Source of the DNA: an actinobacterium acAMD-2
GTDB taxonomy: Bacteria > Actinomycetota > Actinomycetes > UBA12327
DNA length: 64,000 bases
Assembly: GCA_000754455.1 (NCBI GenBank)
Contig: JNSE01000033.1
Span: 1 to 64,000 of the forward strand
Reading direction: 5' to 3'
The translations under genes were made by a program, and so were the position numbers. Positions 1 to 8,222 of the stretch are shown piece after piece (position 1 is the first letter of the stretch; each line of letters begins with the position of its first letter). The notes under the pieces were generated by a model. That model made no database searches and had not been told where the DNA came from. It was given only the letters and a program-made list of their open reading frames with translations.

Positions 1-30
1 GCCCTCCTCTTTTGCTGAAACAGTTCATGC

Positions 31-1236
31 TTACCCAGCCCAATGTCCTTGGGTATAGGCAACGGCCAGCGCCAGATTGAGCGGAATAAACACTGCCAAC
101 ACCCACGGCCACCACTGCGGTTTGTTCTTCAACCAGGCCGCAAGACCGATCCACACCGGCCACCACAGTAAGAACACACGGGGAACCGATAAGAAGTAGG
201 ACGAGGTCAACAGTGCAATGGTTTGACCACCGACATAGACCGATTCAGGCCAACGCTTGCGCCACAAGAGCCAGGCTGTCACCGTCACCGCCAAAACCGC
301 AGCTATCAGTTCAGCGCGCCACATCCAGGTGAAGTCCGTGGGCTGGCCGCCACCAAACGCCCCACGCCAGGTGGTCTCCCACGCATCCCAGGGCAACGTG
401 AACGTGCGGTTCCAGTTTTCTTTTTGTGCGGTCAACCACACCGACCAATCACCGGTGCGCTGCTGTTGATAGACCGTGTACAACAAGGGTGGGAAGAAAG
501 GCAGCAGCAGGGCAGGCCACTTCGTCCAGCGATCTTTGGCATACAAACCGAATTGGACAATGAGCGCAAGGGCTAGGAACAAGCCCGTTACTCGGGTAGC
601 CGAGGCGCCCATGGCTAGCGCACAGGCCAACCACCAGTGTCCGCGCTTGGCGGCCAACCATGCGGGAATAGCAAACGCAAGGAACAGCGCTTCGCTATAT
701 CCGGCCATCAAAAAGACCGCCCATGGCGACAGCATCAGCAGCAGCGCAGCTCGTTCACCCACTCCCGTGCCAGCTTCTAAGTCACCCAGTCTGCGCAGTG
801 CGACAACAGCCACCGCTAAAGCTGTGGCACTGACGAGCAAGCCTGCCAGTCCCACAGGAACACCGAGGTTCACCAGCGGACGCAATGTCAGAGGAAACCC
901 AGGAAAGAATGCTTCGAAGTAAGGGGCCTTGCGCGATCCATCTCCGGCATACCCAAACTGCGCAATTACATTGAAGTTGACTGCATCCCATTGCACCCAC
1001 CGCGCGAAAATCCCAGACGGTTTACCTTTGCCGCTGGTGAGCAACCATGCAGAGGCACCTACCGCGATCAAGACAGCGATTCGTGTGATCAGCCACCAAC
1101 GCAGGGTCGATAGGTCAGCCTTCGTCAGTCGTGCCAACGGGCCAGGCAACGCACTGGTTTCATCCGCACGCTCGGCTGACACAAAGACCGTGTCTGCTGA
1201 CGGGTCTACTTGCTGCGCGGCGAAATCATCACTCAT
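31..1236 (-). CDS. Polytopic membrane mannosyltransferase-like protein (PIG-V type)
   Basis: A 401-residue polytopic membrane protein. Early in the chain it has a WDAVNF stretch and a following FFPGFPL stretch, which resemble the signature loops of PIG-V/GT-C type polyprenyl-phosphate-mannose dependent mannosyltransferases. It then has repeated hydrophobic segments up to the C-terminus. The likely role is transfer of a sugar, probably mannose, from a lipid-linked donor on the outer face of the membrane. The gene starts at an ATG whose ATGA overlaps the stop of the upstream glycosyltransferase, so the two are probably translationally coupled. Acceptor and donor cannot be read from the sequence. 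Family assignment is fairly good; substrate is inference. Confidence 0.7.
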   Translation of the reverse strand: MSDDFAAQQVDPSADTVFVSAERADETSALPGPLARLTKADLSTLRWWLITRIAVLIAVGASAWLLTSGKGKPSGIFARWVQWDAVNFNVIAQFGYAGDGSRKAPYFEAFFPGFPLTLRPLVNLGVPVGLAGLLVSATALAVAVVALRRLGDLEAGTGVGERAALLLMLSPWAVFLMAGYSEALFLAFAIPAWLAAKRGHWWLACALAMGASATRVTGLFLALALIVQFGLYAKDRWTKWPALLLPFFPPLLYTVYQQQRTGDWSVWLTAQKENWNRTFTLPWDAWETTWRGAFGGGQPTDFTWMWRAELIAAVLAVTVTAWLLWRKRWPESVYVGGQTIALLTSSYFLSVPRVFLLWWPVWIGLAAWLKNKPQWWPWVLAVFIPLNLALAVAYTQGHWAG

Positions 1237-2684
1237 CGGGCGACCTCAACGACGGGCTCACTGACGCGACCATCGTCCGGAAGGCCATCGAATTCGCCAC
1301 CCTGCGGGTCATCAGATCCATCCATGCGAACAGGATCGTGTTCTGGCTTCCAAATATCGCGAATCACCAAACCTGCAATGTACAAACTCGATGCAATCTG
1401 GATCAAAATCAAGATCGCATAGGAACGATCATCAAGCGATCGGTCTGCTTCGGTGAATTTGTTTAACCACAACCACACCGCGACGTAATACATTGCTTGC
1501 CCTGATTGCCAAATTAAAACATCGCGCCAGCGCGGTCGCGCTAATGCCACCAGGGGCAACAACCACAAAGCGAACTGCGGCGAATACACCTTGTTGGTGA
1601 GAGCGAATGCCATCACGATCAGTAGCAAGACTTGAACCAGCCGCGGCCTACGGGGTGCAAACAGACTCAGGGCAATCACGCCAAGCACCAAGAAACCAAA
1701 AGAGCCCGCAACAGCTTGGCTGGAGTCCACCTTGTCAATGGGAACACCCAGAAAACGCAAGCTCAACCACACCGACCCAAAATCAAAACCACGATCGCGC
1801 GAGAGTTCATAAAATGTGCGCCATCCTTCGGGGTAGAGCCACGCAAAGGGCAGGTTCACCGCTACCCACGCACCAATAGCGCCCAGAGTTGCTCGAGTGA
1901 AGCCACTGAATCGGCGGGTACGCACAGCCAGAACAAACAACGCGACTAACAGCAAGAATGGGTACAACTTGGCGGCCGCGCCCAGCCCAATCAGCACCCC
2001 ACACAGCCATGGTCGTTCACGGCTCCAAGCCAAAATTGCCAGCGCCAGCAGCGCAACAGGAAGCAGGTCCCAGTTCAGCGTTCCTACTAGCGCAATAGAT
2101 GGAGCCGCAGCCAAGATCAAGGCATCCCATGGACGTCGACCAGCGGACTGCACTGTGGCCCAGATAGCCAGCAACAACAACGCGTACAACAACAGCGAAG
2201 AGAGGGCGTAGTACTCAATGGTGCGAGCCTTGACATCACCGGAGGTGCCAATGACTTTGGTCGGAATCCACATCAACAGACCTTGCAAGACCGGGTACTC
2301 AACGTAATCGCTGCCATCGAGTCGTGAGGCATAGGGGAAATTCCCGCGGTCAAGGCCACGATCAACATAGAGCTTGCCGATGTCGGTGTAACACATCTTT
2401 ATGTACACCGTGCCGTCTTGAAAACCTGATTCGGCGCACGGTCCGCGCATGACAATGCCAATGCTGAACACCGCACCAGCAAGAAGAATCCCCACGATGA
2501 ATGGCATCCACCGGCTCGCACTCAGCCGGGCGCGCTTTCCTACCGGGCCACCGAGCCCATGGCTTTCAGCAGCGACGAAATTGTCGTCGCGCGAAGGGCT
2601 AACAACAGGTTGCACGCTTACATCGTGCCTTACGCCACGGGTCAAATCCTGCACAAAGACGCCCAGATGACTAAATGCCTGCAC
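1233..2684 (-). CDS. GT87-like (DUF2029) membrane glycosyltransferase
   Basis: A 483-residue integral membrane protein of the GT87/DUF2029 type, with a first membrane segment near residues 60-80. This is followed by a periplasmic loop with a DGSDYVEYPVLQG stretch typical of these GT-C enzymes and about ten further hydrophobic helices. Actinobacterial members transfer sugars from polyprenyl-phosphate donors during envelope glycan synthesis, and in M. tuberculosis a homologue (Rv0051) follows ponA1. Here it lies some 54 kb from the ponA1-like gene and is coupled to a PIG-V type enzyme. The start is uncertain: GTG at 2684 has no clear ribosome binding site, and the first about 55 residues are not hydrophobic and may be partly untranslated. 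Confidence 0.75.
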   Translation of the reverse strand: MQAFSHLGVFVQDLTRGVRHDVSVQPVVSPSRDDNFVAAESHGLGGPVGKRARLSASRWMPFIVGILLAGAVFSIGIVMRGPCAESGFQDGTVYIKMCYTDIGKLYVDRGLDRGNFPYASRLDGSDYVEYPVLQGLLMWIPTKVIGTSGDVKARTIEYYALSSLLLYALLLLAIWATVQSAGRRPWDALILAAAPSIALVGTLNWDLLPVALLALAILAWSRERPWLCGVLIGLGAAAKLYPFLLLVALFVLAVRTRRFSGFTRATLGAIGAWVAVNLPFAWLYPEGWRTFYELSRDRGFDFGSVWLSLRFLGVPIDKVDSSQAVAGSFGFLVLGVIALSLFAPRRPRLVQVLLLIVMAFALTNKVYSPQFALWLLPLVALARPRWRDVLIWQSGQAMYYVAVWLWLNKFTEADRSLDDRSYAILILIQIASSLYIAGLVIRDIWKPEHDPVRMDGSDDPQGGEFDGLPDDGRVSEPVVEVAR

Positions 2685-2704
2685 GTTTACGCGTTAGTGC
2701 GTTG

Positions 2705-3763
2705 TTAGCTCCACAAAATGTCTTCTGTGACGCTCGCTACCGAATCCACACCAACGAGTGCCATCGCCATCTGCAGTTCAGCGCGAAGAATCTCGACCAC
2801 ATGTGCCACACCTGCTTCGCCATGACTGGCCAGACCCCAGATGTAGGGGCGACCGACCATCACAGCATCCGCGCCGAGTGCGAGTGCGCGCAAGACATCG
2901 GTACCACGCCGAATGCCACCATCCACCACAACAGGGGCACGGCCATCCATGGCTTCAACAATTGCTGGTAGCGCAACAGCAGTCGGCACGATCGTGTCGA
3001 GGTTGCGTGCTCCGTGATTGGAAACCATGACTCCGGCAGCCCCATGATCAATAGCGGCAACCGCATCATCGGCTCGCAAGATTCCCTTCACCCACACCGG
3101 AACGTCGCCAGCAAGATCGCGCAACCATTGCAGATCGCTCCACCCCACTGCGGAATCCAGGAACGGATTGAATACGCGCTCATGCATCGAGATTCCGTCG
3201 TCAGGCATCTGTCCCCAGTCGTGACGACGATCGTTGTCGCGCGCGCCCAACGCAGGTGAGTCCACGGTGAGCACCAATGAACTCGCACCCGCAGCCAGCG
3301 CGGCTTCAACCAGCGATTGTGTGAACGCGCGATCTCGATGCAGATAGACCTGAAACCACCAGTCACCGCCACCCTCACGAGCGATCTGTCCAAGATCTGC
3401 GATCGGGACACCACTGAGTGTGCTTTGGATGTACGTCGTGCCGGTACGAACAGCCGCACGCATCGTTGCTGCTTCGCCATCGGGGTGGTAACTCATCGCC
3501 ATCGCAGTAGGTGCGAGCAAAATCGGGTGCTGCAACCGCCGGCCATTGAGAGTCAACGTCGTGTCGATCTGCGTCAGTCCGGCCATCACCTTGGGAGCAA
3601 ACCAGGGTTCCTGCCACGCGACTTCGTTTTCCAACAACGCCTGCTGATCGCCGGCTCCATCGCTGAGGTAGTTCCAGATGTGTGGCGCTACGTTGTCGCG
3701 AGCCAGTGACTCAAAGTCTTTGACTGCGATGACGCCATCATCAAGCGGGCTTTGCGCCACCAC
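2705..3763 (-). CDS. FMN-dependent alpha-hydroxy-acid oxidizing enzyme (glycolate oxidase / lactate monooxygenase family)
   Basis: A 352-residue TIM-barrel flavoenzyme that should oxidise a 2-hydroxy acid to the 2-keto acid using FMN. Family residues are visible: Tyr32 in the GAGDQ region, Tyr140 in WWFQVY, Lys226 in WVKG (FMN N1), and the catalytic pair His250 and Arg253 in SNHGARNLD. Near the C-terminus VDGGIRRGTD and GRPYIWG form the phosphate-binding end. The GTG start is chosen because AAGGAG lies five to six bases upstream. Substrate (lactate, glycolate or a longer acid) cannot be decided. It stands between the glycosyltransferases and a TlpA-like lipoprotein, with no obvious pathway partner. 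Confidence 0.88.
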   Translation of the reverse strand: MVAQSPLDDGVIAVKDFESLARDNVAPHIWNYLSDGAGDQQALLENEVAWQEPWFAPKVMAGLTQIDTTLTLNGRRLQHPILLAPTAMAMSYHPDGEAATMRAAVRTGTTYIQSTLSGVPIADLGQIAREGGGDWWFQVYLHRDRAFTQSLVEAALAAGASSLVLTVDSPALGARDNDRRHDWGQMPDDGISMHERVFNPFLDSAVGWSDLQWLRDLAGDVPVWVKGILRADDAVAAIDHGAAGVMVSNHGARNLDTIVPTAVALPAIVEAMDGRAPVVVDGGIRRGTDVLRALALGADAVMVGRPYIWGLASHGEAGVAHVVEILRAELQMAMALVGVDSVASVTEDILWS

Positions 3764-3784
3764 AGACTCCTTATGTATGCCGGA

Positions 3785-4336
3785 CTACGCCTTCAGTTCG
3801 CGCAAAACGGCTGCTGCGAGCTCCTGGGTGTTGATCGCACCAATGATGCGCACGGCCACCTTGCCCGAGCGATCAATGATTAAGGTACTGGGAATCGCTG
3901 ATGGGGGCACCACTTTTAGTTCAGCCAACGTTCGTGCTTGCGGATCAAACAAGTGGGGATACGACATGCCTGCAAAACTGGCAAAGCTTGCGGCTGATGC
4001 TTGGTCGTCTTTGACGTCCAAGCCAACAAACTGCACATCCTTGAATGCCTTACTTCGCGCTAGGCGACCCAACTCCGGTGACTCCTCGCGGCACGTAGTG
4101 CACCACGACCCCCACACATTGAGCACCACGACCTTGCCGGCGTAATCGGCGAGTTGCAGTTGCTTGCCATCAAGCGTTGTCCCCTCGACCGAGCTAACGC
4201 TTGCTCTTTGGCCTGGCGCGAACTCGGTAGTACCCACCGCAAGGGCTCGTGTTGGGCTCGGCGTTGAGGAAGCGCTGGAGGCACACCCGGTCAAGGCCAG
4301 AACACTGGCCAGAGCCACAGCGCTAAGAACCCGCAT
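3785..4336 (-). CDS. TlpA/ResA-like thiol-disulfide oxidoreductase lipoprotein
   Basis: A 183-residue secreted lipoprotein. The signal peptide ends in the lipobox LTGC (Cys18), followed by a Ser/Thr/Pro linker. The rest is an AhpC/TSA-thioredoxin fold with the redox motif WCTTC (Cys79, Cys82) and a cis-proline region before the strand STLIID. Proteins of this kind act outside the membrane, reducing or oxidising disulfides, for example in cytochrome c maturation. No ccdA or ccs genes are in the window, so its partner is not visible. It is downstream of nothing obvious and is divergent from the ABC-like gene at 4390. Confidence 0.85.
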   Translation of the reverse strand: MRVLSAVALASVLALTGCASSASSTPSPTRALAVGTTEFAPGQRASVSSVEGTTLDGKQLQLADYAGKVVVLNVWGSWCTTCREESPELGRLARSKAFKDVQFVGLDVKDDQASAASFASFAGMSYPHLFDPQARTLAELKVVPPSAIPSTLIIDRSGKVAVRIIGAINTQELAAAVLRELKA

Positions 4337-4389
4337 GCCTAGAGGCTACCGGCGCGCCAGAGGCTGCGCTTATCCCGCACAATAGGGGC

Positions 4390-6687
4390 GTGGAATCCGT
4401 CCCCCAAATGAACCATGCGCCCCTGGCGATGAAGCGCGCTGGTTTTTTTCCCATTATTCGGTGGGCCCGTCCGTATCTGCGGGATATGAAGCTGCTGTTG
4501 ACCGTGACGATCGCTGCCACCGTCATTGTTCTGATTTGTCAGGCCGTGATTCCACTCAAGGTTGAACACCTCTTGCACGAGGGCGAAGGACCTATCAACG
4601 AGATTTATACATTGGTGGCCCTCATTGTTTTACAACTGATCGCCACCTACGTCTCGCACCGTGGTGGTCATCACGTAGCAACTCTGGCAAGCACTGCATT
4701 GCGCAACGCCATCTTTGAAAAGATGCTTAAGGGAAAAGCCTTGCGCCAAGATGGACTTGTTCGCTCGTCGGTTGTGAGTCGTCACACATCCGATGTTGAC
4801 CGGATCAGCGAAGCCTTAGAAAAGACCATTGTTGAAGGCGCGCCTGCCCTTGTTCGCATTGCACAAAGCCTGATCATTTTGACGTGGATTGAGCCCACCA
4901 CCGGCATTGCCATGACGATTGCTGCCGGGGCATTCCTTATTTTGCGATCAATCATTGGGCGGTCCATGCTCGTCGTTGACCGCGATCGCCTCGATGCCAG
5001 TAGCCGAGTGGGCGAAACAGTTGATGAGTCCATCACCGCAGCTCACGTCTTAGCTGGACTGCATCTTGGCACCTGGCAGCGCACCCGTTTTCGAAAGATG
5101 ACCAACCGTCTGGCCGCGAAGACAGAGCTTCAGGGCATCAAGATCGCGCAACTTGTCGTCAGTGCGAATGCTGCTGGCCTCGTAGGACTCACGGTTGTCT
5201 TGATCAATGCCCTGGGCTCGGACGAGAACACCTTGGCCATTGTGGCGGCCTCCTTGTTGTACATCGAGGGTGTCGTCAAGGGTCTTGAGGTGTTGCCCGC
5301 ATGGGTACGCGCAGTCCAACAGGGTGTCGTCAGCACTCGACGCGTGGACATGATCTTGCTCGGCAAGGACCGCATTGAGGTTCCTCACTCAGAGGATGCG
5401 CCTGGCAACTTAGGTCTTGAGGTCAGCGACGTGACCTTTGAATTTGAATCCGGCGTGACCCTGTCCGACATCAATGTCAAGATTCCTACCGATTGCATCG
5501 TTGGTCTCGTTACTCCACCTGGCACTGAGCCAGACGCATTGCTTTCGCTGCTCAGTGGTGACGAGAATCCTGTAGTCGGCCGAGTCTTGTTCGATGGTCT
5601 CGATGTTCGTATGCCCGGCGTCAATCCCAACGTGTGGTACGTCCCCGTCGAATCGGTCGCGTTCAACGCTTCGGTTCTTGAACAGTTATCAGCAGTTAAA
5701 CCTGACATCACCACAGCCAATTCACTTGACCTCTTGGCCAAAGTTGGCTTAACCCACTTACTAGAAATTGACGGCGGGCTACACGATCGGCTTGGCCCCG
5801 GCTCGTCTCGCTTGAGCCGCGCCGAACGCCAACGGCTTTCCCTCGCTATCGCCTTGCTCGCTAAGCCTGAGGCCTTGCTCATCGGTTCGCTCTTTGCACT
5901 CAACGATGCAGATACTGCGCTTCCGCTGATTAACCTGATCCGGGATGCGCACTTTAAGACCACCATCATGTGTATCCGTCACCCCGAAGTTGCCGCGAGC
6001 GTTGACATCATCGCCTTCGCTCATCAGGGCGGGATCAGCATCGGAACACACAAGGACTTGCTGGCCAAGGAGCCCGCCTACACGCAGCTGTGGGAACAGC
6101 GCCTGAACTTTGAAGAAGTCGACCTGTCGGTATTGGGTATCTCTGAAGAGAACATTGAAGGGTTGCAAACACGACTGGTCACCGAGCGTTACTCCGCCGG
6201 CGATGCCATCTATCGACAGGGTGAAGCGGCCGACCGCATCTACTTCACCATCGCAGGCCGAATCGAAATTTCAACTACCAACCTCGACGGCTCCAATAAT
6301 CGGGTCGCGGTCATGGGTCCTGGTAACCACATCGGCGACCTGCGCCTGACCACCGGTGAGCGACGAGCCGAAAATGCCACCGCCCTTGACGATTGCGTAC
6401 TGCGCTCATTGAGTCGCGAGGCCATCTCAGCCGGACTCACTGGTTTGCTCGACCGCACACCGACCGAACGACGGATTGTCACGGCTTTGCTGCGCGACGG
6501 TTCGTGTAATGCTGAGGAACTCAAACAGCGACTCAGTGACGTCGACGCGGAACAGATTGACTCCGCAATTGCATTGCTCACCAACGATGGTGCGCTCCGC
6601 GTATCCGGCGACCAATTAGCCGTGGTGCAAAAGCGTTCGGTCAAGGCCGGCAGCAGGGATTTGCTCGACCGCCTTGGCGACTTCTAA
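4390..6687 (+). CDS. ABC-exporter-like membrane protein with degenerate ATPase domain plus cyclic-nucleotide-binding domain
   Basis: A 765-residue multidomain protein. Residues about 20-325 form an ABC exporter-type membrane domain. Residues about 340-575 align with an ABC ATPase, but its catalytic motifs are lost: the Walker A position (372-380) reads GLVTPPGTE without GK[ST], the signature is LSRAE instead of LSGGQ (475-479), and the Walker B region (EALLIGSLFALND) lacks the Asp-Glu pair. His531 may be the H-loop histidine. Residues about 596-690 look like a cNMP-binding (Crp-type) domain, with IGDLRLTTGERRA at the phosphate cassette. A small winged-helix-like region ends the protein. It is probably a nucleotide-responsive membrane regulator rather than a pump. 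The start is uncertain: GTG at 4390, or ATG at 4408 or 4429. It is followed by a Cache-HAMP sensor gene. Confidence 0.8.
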   Translation: MESVPQMNHAPLAMKRAGFFPIIRWARPYLRDMKLLLTVTIAATVIVLICQAVIPLKVEHLLHEGEGPINEIYTLVALIVLQLIATYVSHRGGHHVATLASTALRNAIFEKMLKGKALRQDGLVRSSVVSRHTSDVDRISEALEKTIVEGAPALVRIAQSLIILTWIEPTTGIAMTIAAGAFLILRSIIGRSMLVVDRDRLDASSRVGETVDESITAAHVLAGLHLGTWQRTRFRKMTNRLAAKTELQGIKIAQLVVSANAAGLVGLTVVLINALGSDENTLAIVAASLLYIEGVVKGLEVLPAWVRAVQQGVVSTRRVDMILLGKDRIEVPHSEDAPGNLGLEVSDVTFEFESGVTLSDINVKIPTDCIVGLVTPPGTEPDALLSLLSGDENPVVGRVLFDGLDVRMPGVNPNVWYVPVESVAFNASVLEQLSAVKPDITTANSLDLLAKVGLTHLLEIDGGLHDRLGPGSSRLSRAERQRLSLAIALLAKPEALLIGSLFALNDADTALPLINLIRDAHFKTTIMCIRHPEVAASVDIIAFAHQGGISIGTHKDLLAKEPAYTQLWEQRLNFEEVDLSVLGISEENIEGLQTRLVTERYSAGDAIYRQGEAADRIYFTIAGRIEISTTNLDGSNNRVAVMGPGNHIGDLRLTTGERRAENATALDDCVLRSLSREAISAGLTGLLDRTPTERRIVTALLRDGSCNAEELKQRLSDVDAEQIDSAIALLTNDGALRVSGDQLAVVQKRSVKAGSRDLLDRLGDF

Positions 6688-6748
6688 TTCGCCACCATTT
6701 CCGGACCTAAACGACAACAGTGACGGGAAATCCCCCTATTCTTACGCC

Positions 6749-8179
6749 ATGACTTCTGCTGATCCAGCCACGACCGAAACCCGTAAAGCCAATCGCTCCC
6801 GCTGGGCCCGGCTGAGCTACCGCATCGCCCTGCTGATCGCGGTCCTGCTCATTGGATCGGCAATCGCAACCACCGTGTTTTCCGTTCGCTCCGTGCAACG
6901 GACCTACTCCCAACAATCAACGGAATCCGTAACCAACGTTCACAAGTCGGTTACAGACACGATCGCGGTTGCCAACAAGAACGTCATCGCTTACGAAGAA
7001 GCTGCTATCGCCAGCCGAAAGAATCAGCTAAGGGACCAAAGCAACGCTGTCGTCACTGCCCTTGATGCACTCAACGCTGCCGTGAAGGCTGGCCAGATAT
7101 CGAAGGCCGATGCGCAGGCTCAGGCCTTGCTGTATTTGAAGACGATCCGCTATGGCGATGAGTACTACTTCTTCACCTACAACCGCGCGCTTACTGCAAT
7201 CTCGCACCCCGATCCCCGCTTTGAGGGCAAGAACTTACGAGATCTGAAGGACGCTGACGGCTCCTACATTCTTCGCGGAATGCAAGAACTTACCGATGCC
7301 AAGGGCAGTGGGTACTACAACTACAACTTCACCAAACTAGGCGCTCCCAAGCCGATTCCGAAGATTAGTTACGTTTTCAATTACAAGCCTTGGGACTGGT
7401 TGGTTGGTACCGGCGTTTACATTGACGACATTCAGGCTGAGGCAGAAAGCCGTCGTGCAGCCGTGCGTAAAACGCTCAGTGACCAATTCGGTGCGGTGAC
7501 CTTTAACGGTGGTGGTCTGTTCTTCGTCTTGGATAAGAAGGGCAAAGTTGTTGTTGCGCCCAAGGGCAAGGATTTGAGCGCCCTAGCCAAGACTCCCGCT
7601 GGCAAGGAATCGGTCAAAGTCATTGAGGCCTCGGTGCCTAAGAAAGACGGCACCATCGTTGAACTCAACAAAAGTGTGACTCTGCAAGGAAATACCAAGG
7701 AAAATTGGGTGCTTAACGTTTCTTCCTACAACCCCTTGAATTGGGTCTTGGTGTCCGCCGTTCCACAGCAGGACCTCACGGCTCCCGGTCGCAGTCTGGC
7801 TATTCAGCAGGCACTCCTACAAGTGTTCTTGTTGCTCATCGGTCTCACAGCGGGAATCCTGATTAGTCGCCGCATCACCGGACCAGTGGAAAGTGTCACC
7901 AAGGCCGCGCGCGATTTGTCCGAAGACAAATTCAATCCAAGTGACCTGGATGCTGCTGCCAGTCGCACCGACGAGGTCGGCGATCTTGCTCGAGCCTTCC
8001 AACGCATGGGCGTTGACCTGGTCGAACGTGAACGCAAACTGCGTGAGCAGGTGGCTAGCTTGAAGGTGGTTATTGACCGCAGCAAGTTGGCAAAGGACAT
8101 CGGCGAAATCACCGAGTCTGAATTCTTCCAAGACCTCGCCGCCAAGGCGGAGGAAATGCGAAAGAAGAAGTTCGACTAA
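6749..8179 (+). CDS. Tandem Cache-domain HAMP membrane sensor without output domain
   Basis: A 476-residue membrane sensor. A transmembrane helix (about 26-46) is followed by a helical stalk and an sCache_2-like domain (about 85-232) with YGDEYYFFTYN and PWDWLVGTGVYIDD signatures. A second, weaker Cache-like unit (about 245-340), a second membrane helix (about 354-374) and a HAMP domain (373-430) follow. After HAMP there is only a coiled coil ending in EITESEFFQDLAAKAEEM; no kinase, cyclase or methyl-accepting module is present. It should bind a small extracellular ligand and signal to a separate partner. ATG at 6749 is chosen over the longer TTG frame: a TATTCT box lies seven bases upstream, fitting a leaderless transcript. 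The upstream pseudo-ABC/cNMP gene is a likely partner. Confidence 0.82.
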   Translation: MTSADPATTETRKANRSRWARLSYRIALLIAVLLIGSAIATTVFSVRSVQRTYSQQSTESVTNVHKSVTDTIAVANKNVIAYEEAAIASRKNQLRDQSNAVVTALDALNAAVKAGQISKADAQAQALLYLKTIRYGDEYYFFTYNRALTAISHPDPRFEGKNLRDLKDADGSYILRGMQELTDAKGSGYYNYNFTKLGAPKPIPKISYVFNYKPWDWLVGTGVYIDDIQAEAESRRAAVRKTLSDQFGAVTFNGGGLFFVLDKKGKVVVAPKGKDLSALAKTPAGKESVKVIEASVPKKDGTIVELNKSVTLQGNTKENWVLNVSSYNPLNWVLVSAVPQQDLTAPGRSLAIQQALLQVFLLLIGLTAGILISRRITGPVESVTKAARDLSEDKFNPSDLDAAASRTDEVGDLARAFQRMGVDLVERERKLREQVASLKVVIDRSKLAKDIGEITESEFFQDLAAKAEEMRKKKFD

Positions 8180-8222
8180 CTAAGCCAAGAAAAGCTAAGC
8201 CAAGAAACGAGGGGCTAGTTAG
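8176..8222. terminator. Inverted repeat spanning convergent stop codons
   Basis: CTAACTA (8176-8182) is complementary to TAGTTAG (8216-8222), and the two stop codons of the convergent Cache and MinD-like genes fall in or next to the arms. The loop contains a tandem TAAGCCAAGAAA direct repeat. This could act as a weak bidirectional terminator; no T-run follows. Confidence 0.35.

Noticed and set aside
5385..5969. 194-residue minus-strand frame opposite the pseudo-ABC gene
   Set aside because: Low-complexity Ser/Arg composition and no start signal; a shadow frame.
4390..6687. Active multidrug ABC exporter
   Set aside because: All three catalytic motifs of the nucleotide-binding domain are degenerate, so active transport by this protein alone is unlikely.
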